Shown one piece after another: positions 32,646-41,562 of a DNA stretch of 64,000 bases. The notes below the pieces were generated by a model, which saw only the letters and a list, made by a program, of their open reading frames with translations, made no database searches and was not told the origin of the DNA. The stretch is taken from assembly GCA_003279945.1 (NCBI GenBank), contig QCGK01000001.1, positions 1 through 64,000 of the forward strand. Direction: 5' to 3'. Origin of the DNA: Prochlorococcus sp. AG-388-A01. GTDB taxonomy: Bacteria; Cyanobacteriota; Cyanobacteriia; PCC-6307; Cyanobiaceae. The stretch's first letter is position 1. The number at the start of each line of letters is the position of its first letter. Made by a program: the position numbers and the translations under genes.

Positions 32646-32843
32646 TTGAATAAAGAAAGATATAAAGAAGAATATGAAGAGGGCTCAGACTTACTATGGC
32701 CTAGTGATAAAGAAGATAAAATAACTCGGCAATTTTATAGAGATTTATCTAATCTTTCAAAAAACATAAACTATAGTAAAAAGAAAAAGCTAAAACTTTT
32801 TGAACAAGTAGTTAGAATAATAAAAGGCAAAGGTTGGGGTTAA
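32646..32843 (+). CDS. Small charged protein, unknown function
   Basis: A 65-residue highly charged helical protein (KERYKEEYEEGSDLLWPSDKEDK...KKKKLKLFEQVVRIIKGKG) from a TTG start. It is 17 bases upstream of the CPBP protease gene, so probably co-transcribed. Start uncertain; function unknown. Confidence 0.45.
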   Translation: MNKERYKEEYEEGSDLLWPSDKEDKITRQFYRDLSNLSKNINYSKKKKLKLFEQVVRIIKGKGWG

Positions 32844-32860
32844 TTAATATTTAAACTAAA

Positions 32861-33721
32861 ATGAAAAATGTAATGATATTCATTAAAAGTTTTTTTCTTT
32901 TAAGACCAAGATTTTTATCCACTATATTTTTTATTCCAATTCTTTATGGCATTGGCTGGGCTTTATCGCAGCCACTTTTATTGTTTAATTTTGAAGAAGA
33001 AAATTTATCCTTAATTGGTACTATTATTACTTTTTTACTTTTTATCTTTTTACTCCCATATTGGTTTTATATCAAACGAAACAAATCAAGTGCTTGGATA
33101 CTTCTTGGGATAACTAAAGACAAATTCTTAAAAAACTTTGTCAATTTTTCTAAAGGTATTTTATTTGCTTTAGTTTTAATAATTCTAATTCTGGTACCAC
33201 TATTGCAAAAAAATTATATTTCTTGGATAGGTGAATTCTCGCCAATAATATTGGTAAATTCTATTGTACTGGGATTAGGTGTTGGATTCGCAGAGGAAAT
33301 AATTTTTAGAGGCTGGTTACTAGAAGAATTAAAATTTGAATATGGTACAAAAATATCAATAGCTTTACAAGCTATAGTTTTTAGCTTCGTTCATAATTTA
33401 TCAAATGAGATCTTTTGGAACATTATAGGATTACGTTTAGGATTTATTTTACTTGGGATATTTCTATCATTAGTAAAAATTAGAGATAAAGGTTCTTTAT
33501 GGAATTGCATAGGAATTCATGGAGGACTTGTGGGTATTTGGTTCTTTATAAATAACGGATTAATAGAATTCAAAGAAAATACACCTTCTTTTTTAGCAGG
33601 GCCTTTTACAGAAAATAATCCAAACCCAATCGGAAGCTTTAGTGCAATTTTAATATTATTTTTGTTATGTATTTTTTATGCAGTAAAATCAAAAAAATAT
33701 TTCCCTAAACGTTTTAATTAG
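32861..33721 (+). CDS. CPBP-family intramembrane glutamic protease
   Basis: A 286-residue membrane protein with about eight hydrophobic segments. The CPBP (Rce1-like) motifs are present: FAEEIIFRGWLLEEL (EExxxR, around residue 145), SFVHN (FxxxH) near 187 and an IGIHGGLVG segment near 218. Members process prenylated or bacteriocin-type substrates or act in membrane proteostasis. The substrate here is unknown. All motif residues appear intact. Confidence 0.85.
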   Translation: MKNVMIFIKSFFLLRPRFLSTIFFIPILYGIGWALSQPLLLFNFEEENLSLIGTIITFLLFIFLLPYWFYIKRNKSSAWILLGITKDKFLKNFVNFSKGILFALVLIILILVPLLQKNYISWIGEFSPIILVNSIVLGLGVGFAEEIIFRGWLLEELKFEYGTKISIALQAIVFSFVHNLSNEIFWNIIGLRLGFILLGIFLSLVKIRDKGSLWNCIGIHGGLVGIWFFINNGLIEFKENTPSFLAGPFTENNPNPIGSFSAILILFLLCIFYAVKSKKYFPKRFN

Positions 33722-33783
33722 ATATAAATACCGATTGATTTTTGATTAGTAATTGTCAGATTAAAATAAAGCTTAATATTTAT

Positions 33784-33948
33784 ATGAACTTTGAGGCAGG
33801 AATAAGATTTATTGTCTTTTTAGTAATTTTTGGAGTTACAAACTATCTAATGATGTTGAGAAGATATGAAAACGACATCAACAAAAAGAAATTATTACAA
33901 CATAAAAAAATTTCCAAGCTATATCCTAAAGGTTCATTTATTTTCTGA
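33784..33948 (+). CDS. Small membrane protein
   Basis: A 54-residue protein from ATG 33784 (MNFEAGIRFIVFLVIFGVTN; an upstream TTG at 33742 would add 14 residues). One hydrophobic span lies at about 6-22, followed by a basic tail (KKKLLQHKKIS). Function unknown. Confidence 0.5.
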   Translation: MNFEAGIRFIVFLVIFGVTNYLMMLRRYENDINKKKLLQHKKISKLYPKGSFIF

Positions 33949-33976
33949 AATTAAAAAAATTTATTTTTGAATTTCC

Positions 33977-34225
33977 TCACCATTTTTTACTAGTTTTTTG
34001 CCAACCTTCATTTAACAATTTTTGCCATAATAATCTTGCTTCTTCAATAACAATCTTTTTTCTAGTTTTCTTTAATGGAGGATTTTCCCCATGAATTCCC
34101 ATAATGATCCCTTCTTCAATAAACATATAAGCAGTAGATTTATCAGAATGTTCTTTATCTTTATAGAAACGAATCACCCCTACAAAATTGGAGTCAATCA
34201 ACCAAAAATCATTATTTGAATTCAA
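33977..34225 (-). CDS. DUF1651-family protein (copy 2)
   Basis: An 82-residue paralogue of the 23998-24255 product: W near the start, AYMFIEEGIIMGIHGENPP and a closing ARLLWQKLLNEGWQKT. Unknown function; small cytoplasmic protein widespread in marine picocyanobacteria. Confidence 0.75.
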   Translation of the reverse strand: MNSNNDFWLIDSNFVGVIRFYKDKEHSDKSTAYMFIEEGIIMGIHGENPPLKKTRKKIVIEEARLLWQKLLNEGWQKTSKKW

Positions 34226-34292
34226 TAAACCAAAATGAAATTAAATCAATCATATGCTTTCATTTCAATTTAAGAGGGAAATATTTATTTTC

Positions 34293-34721
34293 TTATACTT
34301 GATATATTTTTTCTTTTTGCCTACTTTTTTTCAATTCGCCACGTTTTTTCTTAAACTCAACTCTTTTCTTTTGCGATGCTTTAGTAGGTTTTGTAGATTT
34401 TCTAAATTTAAATGGTTTATTTAAGCCATCTTTTATAATTGAACTTAATTTCATTAAGGCTAGCTGCCTATTTAGTAATTGATTTCTATGTTCTTGAACC
34501 GCTAAACATAAAATATTTTTTACTAATTTGTTTTTCAAATTAATCTTAAGAATTGCTTTCTGATAATTATCTAGTACTTTTGAATCTTCTAAATTAAAAA
34601 TAATCTCTACTCTGCTTTCAATTTTATTTACATTCTGTCCTCCAGGACCTGAAGATCTGGAAAATCGCCATTTAATTTCTTTGGATGGTATTACTAATGA
34701 TTTAGTAATTTTTAAATCCAT
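34293..34721 (-). CDS. arfB: Peptidyl-tRNA hydrolase ArfB-type ribosome rescue factor
   Basis: A 142-residue protein with the release-factor GGQ motif in FSRSSGPGGQNVNKIESRVE and a strongly basic C-terminal tail (KKRVEFKKKRGELKKSRQKEK) that enters the empty mRNA channel. It hydrolyses peptidyl-tRNA on stalled ribosomes. Length and order fit ArfB/YaeJ rather than a full release factor. Confidence 0.9.
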   Translation of the reverse strand: MDLKITKSLVIPSKEIKWRFSRSSGPGGQNVNKIESRVEIIFNLEDSKVLDNYQKAILKINLKNKLVKNILCLAVQEHRNQLLNRQLALMKLSSIIKDGLNKPFKFRKSTKPTKASQKKRVEFKKKRGELKKSRQKEKIYQV

Positions 34722-34789
34722 TTTTAGTTCTTTTCTTAATTTAGATTTTTGAATTCTCTCTAATACTTTAAAACATACCTTAAAATTTG

Positions 34790-35161
34790 ATGGGTAAATA
34801 CTGTGCGGTTATGTTAGGTAAACCGAAATTCGGTGTATTTGCCGTATCAATATCTTCGGTATTAATCCTTTCATATTTCAAAAAAATATCAGATATTGAA
34901 TTTGTACTAATTCAAAGGTCACTTATGTATTCAATGTTTGATCTTCTTTTTGTAACACCTTCACATCGCCCAGTATATGTTATTTCCGATAGTGAAATGA
35001 AGGAGTTAAAGAAAAGCCAACATCAAGAAGAACTTGATGAAATTACAACACAAAAAGTAAGACTTCAAGATGCTTTTAAAGCTCAACTAAAACATCTTGA
35101 AGAGAGAGAAAAAGAAGTAAAGAAAGAACTTAAAGTACTCTCAGCCTCAAAAAATAAATAA
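34790..35161 (+). CDS. Protein with membrane segment and coiled coil, unknown function
   Basis: A 123-residue protein from ATG 34790. A hydrophobic segment lies at about 13-30, and a long charged coiled-coil helix fills the C-terminal half (ITTQKVRLQDAFKAQLKHLEEREKEVKKEL). No family recognised. A terminator follows at 35187-35215. Confidence 0.55.
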   Translation: MGKYCAVMLGKPKFGVFAVSISSVLILSYFKKISDIEFVLIQRSLMYSMFDLLFVTPSHRPVYVISDSEMKELKKSQHQEELDEITTQKVRLQDAFKAQLKHLEEREKEVKKELKVLSASKNK

Positions 35162-35186
35162 TTTATTTTAAGGAAATTTCTTTTTC

Positions 35187-35215
35187 AAAGACGGTTTTTA
35201 ACCGTCTTTTTTAAT
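35187..35215 (+). terminator. Intrinsic terminator
   Basis: AAAGACGG with CCGTCTTT around a T/A loop, followed by a T-run. It closes the 34790-35161 transcript. Confidence 0.85.
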
Positions 35216-35278
35216 TCTTCTAGTTTTAAAGTATCCATTAAATCCACAGATTTTAAAAATATTTCTCATAATTAGAAA

Positions 35279-35383
35279 ATGAATAATAATAAAGAAAAAA
35301 TAAGAATGTTCTTACCCTTTAGTTGGGTTATTTGTGCAGCAATATCTTTTGCTTATATAAATTCACATTTAATAAGTACCTAA
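35279..35383 (+). CDS. 34-residue membrane peptide
   Basis: MNNNKEKIRM, then a hydrophobic span (FLPFSWVICAAISFAYI). It ends 5 bases before the ATG of the next membrane protein gene, so the two probably form one transcript. Confidence 0.5.
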   Translation: MNNNKEKIRMFLPFSWVICAAISFAYINSHLIST

Positions 35384-35388
35384 CATAA

Positions 35389-35733
35389 ATGTCTTATCCC
35401 TCAAGAGACGAAATACTTGCATCTTCAAAAGGGTGGGTAGCCTCTTTTTTAAATTTTCTTCCTGGTTTAGGATCGGGTTACTTATATCAAAGAAGATGGA
35501 AACCCTACTTTTTTACGATTATTGCTAGTACTGCATGGTTCACTTTAGGGTTTTTTTTACAAGGAGATTCAGAACCTTCTCAAACTGAACAAATAATTGG
35601 AATTTCTGGTCTTTTTTTTATTTCAATAGTTACGGTTATAGAAGCCAACTTGGCTTTCAAAAAAGCAAGTAATAAAAAAAAAGCTGAAAAAGAGAAAATA
35701 ATATCCTCTAACAAAAAAGGATGGTTTAAATAA
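35389..35733 (+). CDS. Small conserved membrane protein
   Basis: A 114-residue protein with two to three hydrophobic segments, a PGLGSGYLYQRRWKPYFF motif and a Lys-rich tail. It resembles small TM2-like proteins (Gly-rich turn, Tyr, Arg-Arg, aromatic span), but family assignment is not secure. Preceded by a 34-residue membrane peptide gene. Confidence 0.6.
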   Translation: MSYPSRDEILASSKGWVASFLNFLPGLGSGYLYQRRWKPYFFTIIASTAWFTLGFFLQGDSEPSQTEQIIGISGLFFISIVTVIEANLAFKKASNKKKAEKEKIISSNKKGWFK

Positions 35734-35840
35734 TCCAAAAAAATTAGATCTAAAAAATACTTATTTAGTTCTCAGTTTCTTAATTTAAGTAAATAATTAC
35801 CATAAATAATTTTTAGGTTAATTAAAAAAAATATATTTTT

Positions 35841-36113
35841 TTAGTTATAAAAAAATAAAATTTCCTTTTCTTTGAGACCTTCCCATCCCGAGTCTATTAA
35901 TAATTGATTCAATGTTTCTTTATCAAAATGCTTAGAACCCGTTTTGACGCATCTATTTCTCATTGATTTTTTAACACCACTCCTTTGTCTTTTATTCTCC
36001 TCATCCATAATTCTGTTATATAGATCTAACATTTTTTGAGGGATTGGAGTACCGTCAAGATCCACTCCATTTTGAATAGCAAGATCAACAGCCTGCATTC
36101 CCATTTTCTTCAT
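35841..36113 (-). CDS. Small protein, unknown function
   Basis: A 90-residue basic protein (MGMQAVDLAIQNGVDLDGTPIPQKMLDLYNRIMDEENKRQ... RCVKTGSKHFDKETLNQLLIDSGWEGL). The QxxMxxLYxxI-like core and terminal DSGW recall small cyanobacterial proteins near light-harvesting genes, but I cannot name it. Confidence 0.55.
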   Translation of the reverse strand: MKKMGMQAVDLAIQNGVDLDGTPIPQKMLDLYNRIMDEENKRQRSGVKKSMRNRCVKTGSKHFDKETLNQLLIDSGWEGLKEKEILFFYN

Positions 36114-36179
36114 ATATTAAAAAAAGCTGAAACTATAATAAGACAAAACTTATTAATCTAAAATTCTTTGAATAATAAT

Positions 36180-36629
36180 TTATTGATTTTGAATTTCCTT
36201 AAGTACTCTAATAGCCTCTTTAATATGTTCAGGACCATTCAATAAATCTCTAAAAATATGCCTAACTGTCCCTTTGCGATCGATAACGTAAGTTACCCTA
36301 CCATCCATAAAACCTAACACTTTAGGAACTTTAAAAGTTTTCCTAAGCGAGTCATTCGTATCGCAAAGTAGTGGATATTGTAATTTATTTTTATTGGCAA
36401 ATGCTAAATGACTTGAGGTACTTCCATTACTTACTCCCCAAACTTGTGCACCTAATACTTTAAATAAGTCATATTTATCTCTAAATCCGCAAACTTCTAT
36501 AGTGCAACCAGGCGTATCATCTTTTGGATAAAAAAACAAAACAAGGGGATTCTTTAATCCCTTATTTGATCTATTAACTCCATTTTGATCCAGTAAAGAA
36601 AATTCTGGAATTTTATCTCCAATCTGCAC
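36180..36629 (-). CDS. bcp: Thiol peroxidase of the BCP/PrxQ family
   Basis: A 149-residue peroxiredoxin. The peroxidatic motif FFYPKDDTPGCTIEVCGFRD holds the catalytic Cys and a nearby resolving Cys five residues on, the PrxQ arrangement. GVSNGS and YPLLCDTNDSLRKTF are also typical. It reduces peroxides using thioredoxin. Full length, cytoplasmic. Confidence 0.95.
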   Translation of the reverse strand: MQIGDKIPEFSLLDQNGVNRSNKGLKNPLVLFFYPKDDTPGCTIEVCGFRDKYDLFKVLGAQVWGVSNGSTSSHLAFANKNKLQYPLLCDTNDSLRKTFKVPKVLGFMDGRVTYVIDRKGTVRHIFRDLLNGPEHIKEAIRVLKEIQNQ

Positions 36630-36780
36630 AATAATTCTTATAAAGCTTCATATTAGAGGTTAATATGTTTTTTTTGTGGCCTTAAAATAAATAAAATGAG
36701 TATTAAAGTCAGTTTTTTTGTTTTAAAAGATACAAAAAAATTATTGAAATAAACTAGGGTGAAATTATTAATTCAATATT

Positions 36781-36915
36781 ATGGAATTAATAATTTATAT
36801 TTTTTTATTTCTTATTCTTTTTTTGGGAGTTATTTTTAACTTAAAAATAACTAATTTTAAAAAAGTTAAAGAAATACGAAACAAAGCTAAAGATTTTTCA
36901 AAAAAGAATAATTAA
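36781..36915 (+). CDS. 44-residue membrane peptide
   Basis: MELIIYIFLFLILFLGVIF forms one span, followed by a basic tail (KITNFKKVKEIRNKAKDF). Typical Prochlorococcus single-span microprotein. Function unknown. Confidence 0.55.
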   Translation: MELIIYIFLFLILFLGVIFNLKITNFKKVKEIRNKAKDFSKKNN

Positions 36916-36931
36916 ATATGTATTACTAAGA

Positions 36932-37171
36932 TTAAAATTCAATTTTTTCATTTGGAGTAAATACTGAGCAATATTTTTTTACTAGGTCCTTTGGCTGATT
37001 GGTGGAAGAGTTCGTAGATTTTAATTTTAGTTTTTCTATAGCCTCATTAGCATTAATCTCACCAAGTCGATATCTTGCACACGTATCCAATACTTTAAAC
37101 ATTTTTGTAGTAACGGCTTCAGCTGGATAAATTAAAAAAGATAGGTAAAAAACAACTAATAAGTACTTCAT
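36932..37171 (-). CDS. Small secreted protein with two cysteines
   Basis: A 79-residue precursor with a signal peptide (about 1-19, ending AEAVT). The mature peptide has CARY and KKYC cysteines about 34 residues apart and Asn/Ser-rich spacing. The CAR-Y ... C pattern is shared with the C-terminal part of the 47-346 product. Confidence 0.55.
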   Translation of the reverse strand: MKYLLVVFYLSFLIYPAEAVTTKMFKVLDTCARYRLGEINANEAIEKLKLKSTNSSTNQPKDLVKKYCSVFTPNEKIEF

Positions 37172-37345
37172 TTTTTAAGATATTAGTTTTTAGCTAATAG
37201 TTTCAATAATTTAGAAAAAAATTAATTTAGAAAAAGATTAAAATTTAATAGAATAATCTACTTTGAGTTGAATCTGAGTTCTCTAAATTAATAATAAAAG
37301 AAATTAAGATAAAATAAGTGTTAGTAGTAAATAATCTCGGAGAAA

Positions 37346-37483
37346 ATGAGAAAATTAATAGATAAACATAAAACTCTCATAAATTGGTACCAAAAAAAAT
37401 TCAAATTGAGTGATTATCAATTACTTTGGTTAGTTTTCTTTAAAGGAGTATTAATAACAATAATATTTTTCAAAATTTTTTAA
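37346..37483 (+). CDS. 45-residue membrane peptide
   Basis: MRKLIDKHKTLINWYQKKF is basic, followed by a hydrophobic span (YQLLWLVFFKGVLITIIFF). Single-span microprotein; not recognised beyond that. Confidence 0.5.
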   Translation: MRKLIDKHKTLINWYQKKFKLSDYQLLWLVFFKGVLITIIFFKIF

Positions 37484-37573
37484 TATTAATAAAGCTTTTC
37501 CAAGAATGAAATTTTCACATGATTTGACTATATTTAATAATAGATTTCCTAATTAGTTTAATAGTTATCTGCT

Positions 37574-37864
37574 ATGAATATTTTTGGTGTAGGTTTGCCT
37601 GAAGTTACTGTAATTCTTATATTAGCTCTTTTAATTTTTGGTCCCAAAAAGCTTCCAGAATTAGGAAAACAACTTGGCAAAACTTTGAAAAGTCTTAAAA
37701 AAGCGTCGAATGAATTTCAAAATGAAATCGATCAAGTTATGAACGAACAAGATAAAGAGGAATCTCCTAAATCTATAGAAAGCAATCAAACAAATGAAAT
37801 TAATCAAGAAAAAATAGATTCAGAAAATAAGAATTTTTCAAATAAAGACAACAGCATCAACTAA
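37574..37864 (+). CDS. tatA: Sec-independent protein translocase TatA/E
   Basis: A 96-residue protein with the TatA layout: a short N-terminal membrane helix (VGLPEVTVILILALLIFGP), the FGPKKLPELGKQLGKTLKSLKKA amphipathic helix, then an acidic tail. It forms the twin-arginine transport pore. The next gene starts at TTG four bases after its stop. Confidence 0.95.
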   Translation: MNIFGVGLPEVTVILILALLIFGPKKLPELGKQLGKTLKSLKKASNEFQNEIDQVMNEQDKEESPKSIESNQTNEINQEKIDSENKNFSNKDNSIN

Positions 37865-37868
37865 TATC

Positions 37869-38261
37869 TTGGAGAGGCCCATAACCCCTTTAGACGAATT
37901 TGAAAGAGCATTAGATAAAGCAGCTCTTACTAAAGAAGAATATGAATTGATAGACTACATACGCTATACAAGTGTTTTTACACAGCCTAGTCTTATTAAA
38001 GATTTAAAAAGGCCATCAAAGCCTCCTCTCTTGTCAGTTCTATGTCAAATTTGCAGAAAAATTGGTTCAGAGATGCCCGATCATTTCAAAAAAGTAATTG
38101 AATGGTCAATTGAAATTAGTGATCACGATACAAAATGGGATGCTCATTTAATTTGCGCAGAAGCATTGAATATAGACAAAATCCCATTAAATCCTATTCA
38201 TGGAACAACTTTATTTGATGTTCTTGTTGTCCACAAAGAATTATTTCTTGGCTTTGATTGA
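37869..38261 (+). CDS. Conserved protein, unknown function (TTG start)
   Basis: A 130-residue soluble protein from TTG 37869: MERPITPLDEFERALDKAALTKEEYEL..., with VLCQICRKIGSEMPDHFKKVIEWSIEISDHDTKWDAHLICAEAL. It appears conserved and co-transcribed with tatA. I cannot name the family. Confidence 0.6.
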   Translation: MERPITPLDEFERALDKAALTKEEYELIDYIRYTSVFTQPSLIKDLKRPSKPPLLSVLCQICRKIGSEMPDHFKKVIEWSIEISDHDTKWDAHLICAEALNIDKIPLNPIHGTTLFDVLVVHKELFLGFD

Positions 38262-38272
38262 ATTAAATTAAA

Positions 38273-38590
38273 TTAATCATCTAAAGGCACAGAATCAGTA
38301 TCTATAACTTCCGAATCATCATACTTATTTATTTTATTTTCTAACCAGTTATTTATATAACTAACTAAAGGCGAGGAACCTCTAAAAATAAAGATAGAGG
38401 TAGGCAAAGCGCTTAATAAACCGACTACAGGACTTTTAAAAAGTAATCTACCAGCTTTAATGTTAAATAAAATAATAAGCGCTGAGGGAACTATAACCTT
38501 AACTACTGTTTTAAGCGCCTCAAGCCAACCAACACGATATGTCCACCATACTAAAATTATGCCAACTAAATAAAGGAATAAGTAAGTCAT
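38273..38590 (-). CDS. Small membrane protein, unknown function
   Basis: A 105-residue protein with three hydrophobic segments (about 3-18, 30-45, 54-70) and an acidic C-terminal tail (YDDSEVIDTDSVPLDD). Convergent with the 37869 gene. No family recognised. Confidence 0.55.
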   Translation of the reverse strand: MTYLFLYLVGIILVWWTYRVGWLEALKTVVKVIVPSALIILFNIKAGRLLFKSPVVGLLSALPTSIFIFRGSSPLVSYINNWLENKINKYDDSEVIDTDSVPLDD

Positions 38591-38677
38591 AGAAATAGTA
38601 TAATAATTATCTATTTATCTTGTTCTTTCTAAGAAAAAGATTTTTATAAATTTTTTAACATCAATCGAATTTTAGTA

Positions 38678-38893
38678 ATGAGTTTTTCTGAGATAAGGAA
38701 ATTTTTAATTAAAATGCAATCTGATGAAGACTTAAAAAAGCAGGTTACGACATCCTCTACAGCAGATGATATAGCCCTAATAGGTCAAAGCTTAGGATAT
38801 AACTTTTCAGGAGATGATCTCTTAAGATTTAATGGACAAAAAGTTGATAAAGTTACTGTAAAGAAGGTAGATCATCCAGGGGAATACCACTAA
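38678..38893 (+). CDS. Nif11-like leader-domain protein
   Basis: A 71-residue protein with the Nif11 leader fold (FLIKMQSDEDLKKQVTTSSTADDIALIGQSLGYNFSGDDLL). It lacks the double-glycine cleavage site and Cys/Ser-rich core that mark prochlorosin precursors, and no lanthipeptide synthetase is visible. It is probably a free-standing Nif11 protein. Confidence 0.85.
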   Translation: MSFSEIRKFLIKMQSDEDLKKQVTTSSTADDIALIGQSLGYNFSGDDLLRFNGQKVDKVTVKKVDHPGEYH

Positions 38894-38894
38894 T

Positions 38895-39380
38895 TTAAGA
38901 CCTAACCCATATTGCAAGCCCTCCACCCCTGCCTCGAGCACATAACCAATTATCTTTAGTGCTAATTCCTACTAGTGAGAAAAAAGGCATTTTTTTATCT
39001 TCAGGTTTTTTTAATTCCTTATTAAATATAGGAAAATTACTAATATTAATTTTCAATTCTTTAAAATAAAAAGTTAATAAAGGTCTAAGCCCCTTTAATT
39101 CTGCGCTGCCTAAAAAGGTAATGTTTAATAATCCAAAATTAATTGAATTTTTTATTTCATAATTTATTTGATCCTCTTTATTTTTACTTTTTAATTCGAG
39201 TCTTGCAGACAATACTTGGAGAATCGAACTAGATATATTTTTGATTTCATCAGACTCCTTTCCCCACACATATTTAAATTTCCATATTCCTAACAAGTCC
39301 TCATGTATTATTCCGCTTCCATTTTTTTGAGAATTTTTTTCTAATATTTTTATCTTCTTGATATCAGGAAAGTCTTTCAT
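38895..39380 (-). CDS. Possible PAP/fibrillin-like protein
   Basis: A 161-residue beta-rich protein (LLGIWKFKYVWGKES..., INYEIKNSINFGLLNITFLGSAELKGLRPLLTFYFKELKI) ending LCARGRGGGLAIWVR. The LGIWKF start and the final R-x-RG-GG-AIWVR block resemble plastid-lipid-associated (fibrillin) proteins, which bind membrane lipids of thylakoids. Weak similarity. Confidence 0.45.
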   Translation of the reverse strand: MKDFPDIKKIKILEKNSQKNGSGIIHEDLLGIWKFKYVWGKESDEIKNISSSILQVLSARLELKSKNKEDQINYEIKNSINFGLLNITFLGSAELKGLRPLLTFYFKELKINISNFPIFNKELKKPEDKKMPFFSLVGISTKDNWLCARGRGGGLAIWVRS

Positions 39381-39549
39381 AATAATTTTTCTAAGAATTA
39401 AATACTAGGATAACTTCATAAAAAATGTTCTTAGTTAAAAAGATCGCCTCAAAAAGATTTCTTTGTTTCAATATATTTCTAAAAAAATATTTTTTTGGCA
39501 CACATAAGGAACAATATCTCGTTAATATTTACATAAAGTAACTAAATTA

Positions 39550-39660
39550 ATGGATTTTATTTCTAAAAGCCAAGGATACATTCCTCTAAAAGCAGTCCCT
39601 TACATATTCTTCTTAGCGGTTGTACTAAGTATTACAACTTCAACTAATACATTTGTCTAA
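39550..39660 (+). CDS. 36-residue membrane peptide
   Basis: MDFISKSQGYIPLKAVPYIF followed by a hydrophobic span (FFLAVVLSITTSTN). It starts 40 bases before the carotenoid-isomerase-like gene. Function unknown. Confidence 0.5.
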   Translation: MDFISKSQGYIPLKAVPYIFFLAVVLSITTSTNTFV

Positions 39661-39699
39661 AACTAATTAGTTTTACGAAAAGAATAAAGTAAATATTTA

Positions 39700-41229
39700 A
39701 TGGGAAAGTACGATGCTGTAATAGTCGGTAGTGGAATAGGGGGATTATGTTGTGGTTCTATTCTCGCTTTATCTGGTAAGAAAGTACTTATGTGTGAAGC
39801 ACATACCCAACCTGGAGGTGTTGCTCACAGTTTCAAAAGAAAAGGTTACACTTTCGAATCAGGTCCTTCATTGTGGAGTGGAATAGGTAAATGGCCAACA
39901 ACTAATCCCTTAGGGCAAATTCTTAAATTACTTGATGAAGAAGTTGAACTATTCCAATACAAAGGTTGGCAAGTAATTGTCCCAGAAGGCAATTTTAATC
40001 TTGATGTGGGGGAAGAACCTTTTAAACAAACAATTAAAACTTTAAGAGGTGAGAAATCTGTTAAAGAATGGGAATCATTTATTTCCGGAATAAAACCTAT
40101 TAGCCAAATAATAAATGAAATACCTTTACTCTCATTTTCTCCCGAATCAATAAATTTCTTAGATCTAATAAATTTAACCTCAAAATTTTTACCTAATATC
40201 AATCAAATACCAAAAATTAATAAAGGCTTTGGGAATTTAGTAAATAATCATCTAGAGGATCCTTTTCTCAGAAATTGGGTTGATTTATTGAGCTTTTTGA
40301 TAAGTGGTATGTCAATGCATGATACAAATACAGCTGCGATGGCTACTTTATTCAACGAATGGTTTGAACCAAATTCATACCTTGAATACCCTAAAGGAGG
40401 TAGTGAATCTATCGTAAAAGCCTTAATTAATGGATTTAAAAAAAATGGAGGAGAATTAACTCTCTCTTCGAGAGTAAAGTCAATTAACTTCAATAAAAAT
40501 TTAGCGACAGGTATAACTCTTAATAATGGTTCTAGTTATAGTTGTGAATCTGTTGTTGTTAATACTGATGTTTGGAATTTAAAAAAGTTAATTCCAAATG
40601 AAATTTTAAAAAGATGGAATACAAAAGTTTTGAACCCTAATAAATGTGATTCTTTCCTTCATATACATCTAGGTTTTGATGCTGATGGTCTTGAAGATTT
40701 GCCAATACATGCGATACATGTTGATGAGTGGGAAAAAGGTATAACCGCAGAAAGAAATATAGCTGTATTTTCAATCCCATCTGTTTTAGATAAAAATATG
40801 GCACCTAAAGGGAAACATGTTCTTCATGGATATACTCCAGCAAATGAACCCTGGGAAATTTGGGAAAACCTAAATCCAAAAGAATTAACCTATAGAAATT
40901 TGAAAGAAGAAAGATGTTCAATATTCCTTAATGCAGTGCGAAAATTCATCCCTGATATAGATGAAAGGATTGATTTAAAGATGCTAGGAACCCCAATCAC
41001 TCATAAAAAATTCACCAATACCTATTGCGGTAGCTACGGCCCTGCATTATCTGCAGCAAAAGGTCTTTTCCCAGGCTGCAAAACTCCAGTGAAAAATTTA
41101 TTTACTTGCGGTGCAAGTACATTTCCAGGTATTGGAATTCCTGCTGTTTCAGCAAGTGGGGCTTACGCAGCTGAAAAAATTATTGGTAAAAAAGAATTTA
41201 AAACTCTTCTTAAAAAAATAAATTTATGA
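39700..41229 (+). CDS. FAD-dependent carotenoid isomerase/desaturase-like oxidoreductase
   Basis: A 509-residue protein with an N-terminal dinucleotide-binding motif (VIVGSGIGGLCCGSILALSGKKVLMCEA), PGGVAHSFKRKGYTFESGPSLWSG and a C-terminal FAD motif (LFTCGASTFPGIGIPAVSASGAYAAEKI). These match the CrtISO/phytoene-desaturase superfamily. It probably acts on carotenoids or related polyenes. The subfamily (CrtISO versus other) cannot be fixed by eye. Confidence 0.85.
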   Translation: MGKYDAVIVGSGIGGLCCGSILALSGKKVLMCEAHTQPGGVAHSFKRKGYTFESGPSLWSGIGKWPTTNPLGQILKLLDEEVELFQYKGWQVIVPEGNFNLDVGEEPFKQTIKTLRGEKSVKEWESFISGIKPISQIINEIPLLSFSPESINFLDLINLTSKFLPNINQIPKINKGFGNLVNNHLEDPFLRNWVDLLSFLISGMSMHDTNTAAMATLFNEWFEPNSYLEYPKGGSESIVKALINGFKKNGGELTLSSRVKSINFNKNLATGITLNNGSSYSCESVVVNTDVWNLKKLIPNEILKRWNTKVLNPNKCDSFLHIHLGFDADGLEDLPIHAIHVDEWEKGITAERNIAVFSIPSVLDKNMAPKGKHVLHGYTPANEPWEIWENLNPKELTYRNLKEERCSIFLNAVRKFIPDIDERIDLKMLGTPITHKKFTNTYCGSYGPALSAAKGLFPGCKTPVKNLFTCGASTFPGIGIPAVSASGAYAAEKIIGKKEFKTLLKKINL

Positions 41230-41346
41230 ATCAAGTTTTTTTTCATAACTCCAAAAATACTTAGTTAAGAAATAAGAATAAAGAAAGCAAAAAAGTTCAA
41301 TAATGATAATCTTGATCTGAACATAAACTCAACTTATAGCTCTTAT

Positions 41347-41550
41347 ATGTTTTTCTTATCAATTCCTCAAGCATGGCATTTAGTTGGCACTTGGTCAGAG
41401 CAACTTCCAAACGAATCAAATCTTATAGGAATGGGCCAAACAGAATTAATGATGACTTTACATTCAATATTTGTTCCTCTCTTACTAGTAATTTCATATT
41501 ATCTATTCAATCGAATTAATAAAAACGAATCTAAGAAAATTAAAGGATGA
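41347..41550 (+). CDS. Small membrane protein, unknown function
   Basis: A 67-residue protein with one strong membrane segment (about 37-55, TLHSIFVPLLLVISYYLF) and a basic tail. The N-terminal MFFLSIPQAWHLVGTWSEQLPNESN could be a partly embedded helix. No family recognised. Confidence 0.5.
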   Translation: MFFLSIPQAWHLVGTWSEQLPNESNLIGMGQTELMMTLHSIFVPLLLVISYYLFNRINKNESKKIKG

Positions 41551-41562
41551 TAGTTTTAAAGT

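Noticed and set aside
38678-38893. Prochlorosin (lanthipeptide) precursor
   Set aside because: No double-glycine site, no Cys/Ser/Thr-rich core and no synthetase gene nearby.
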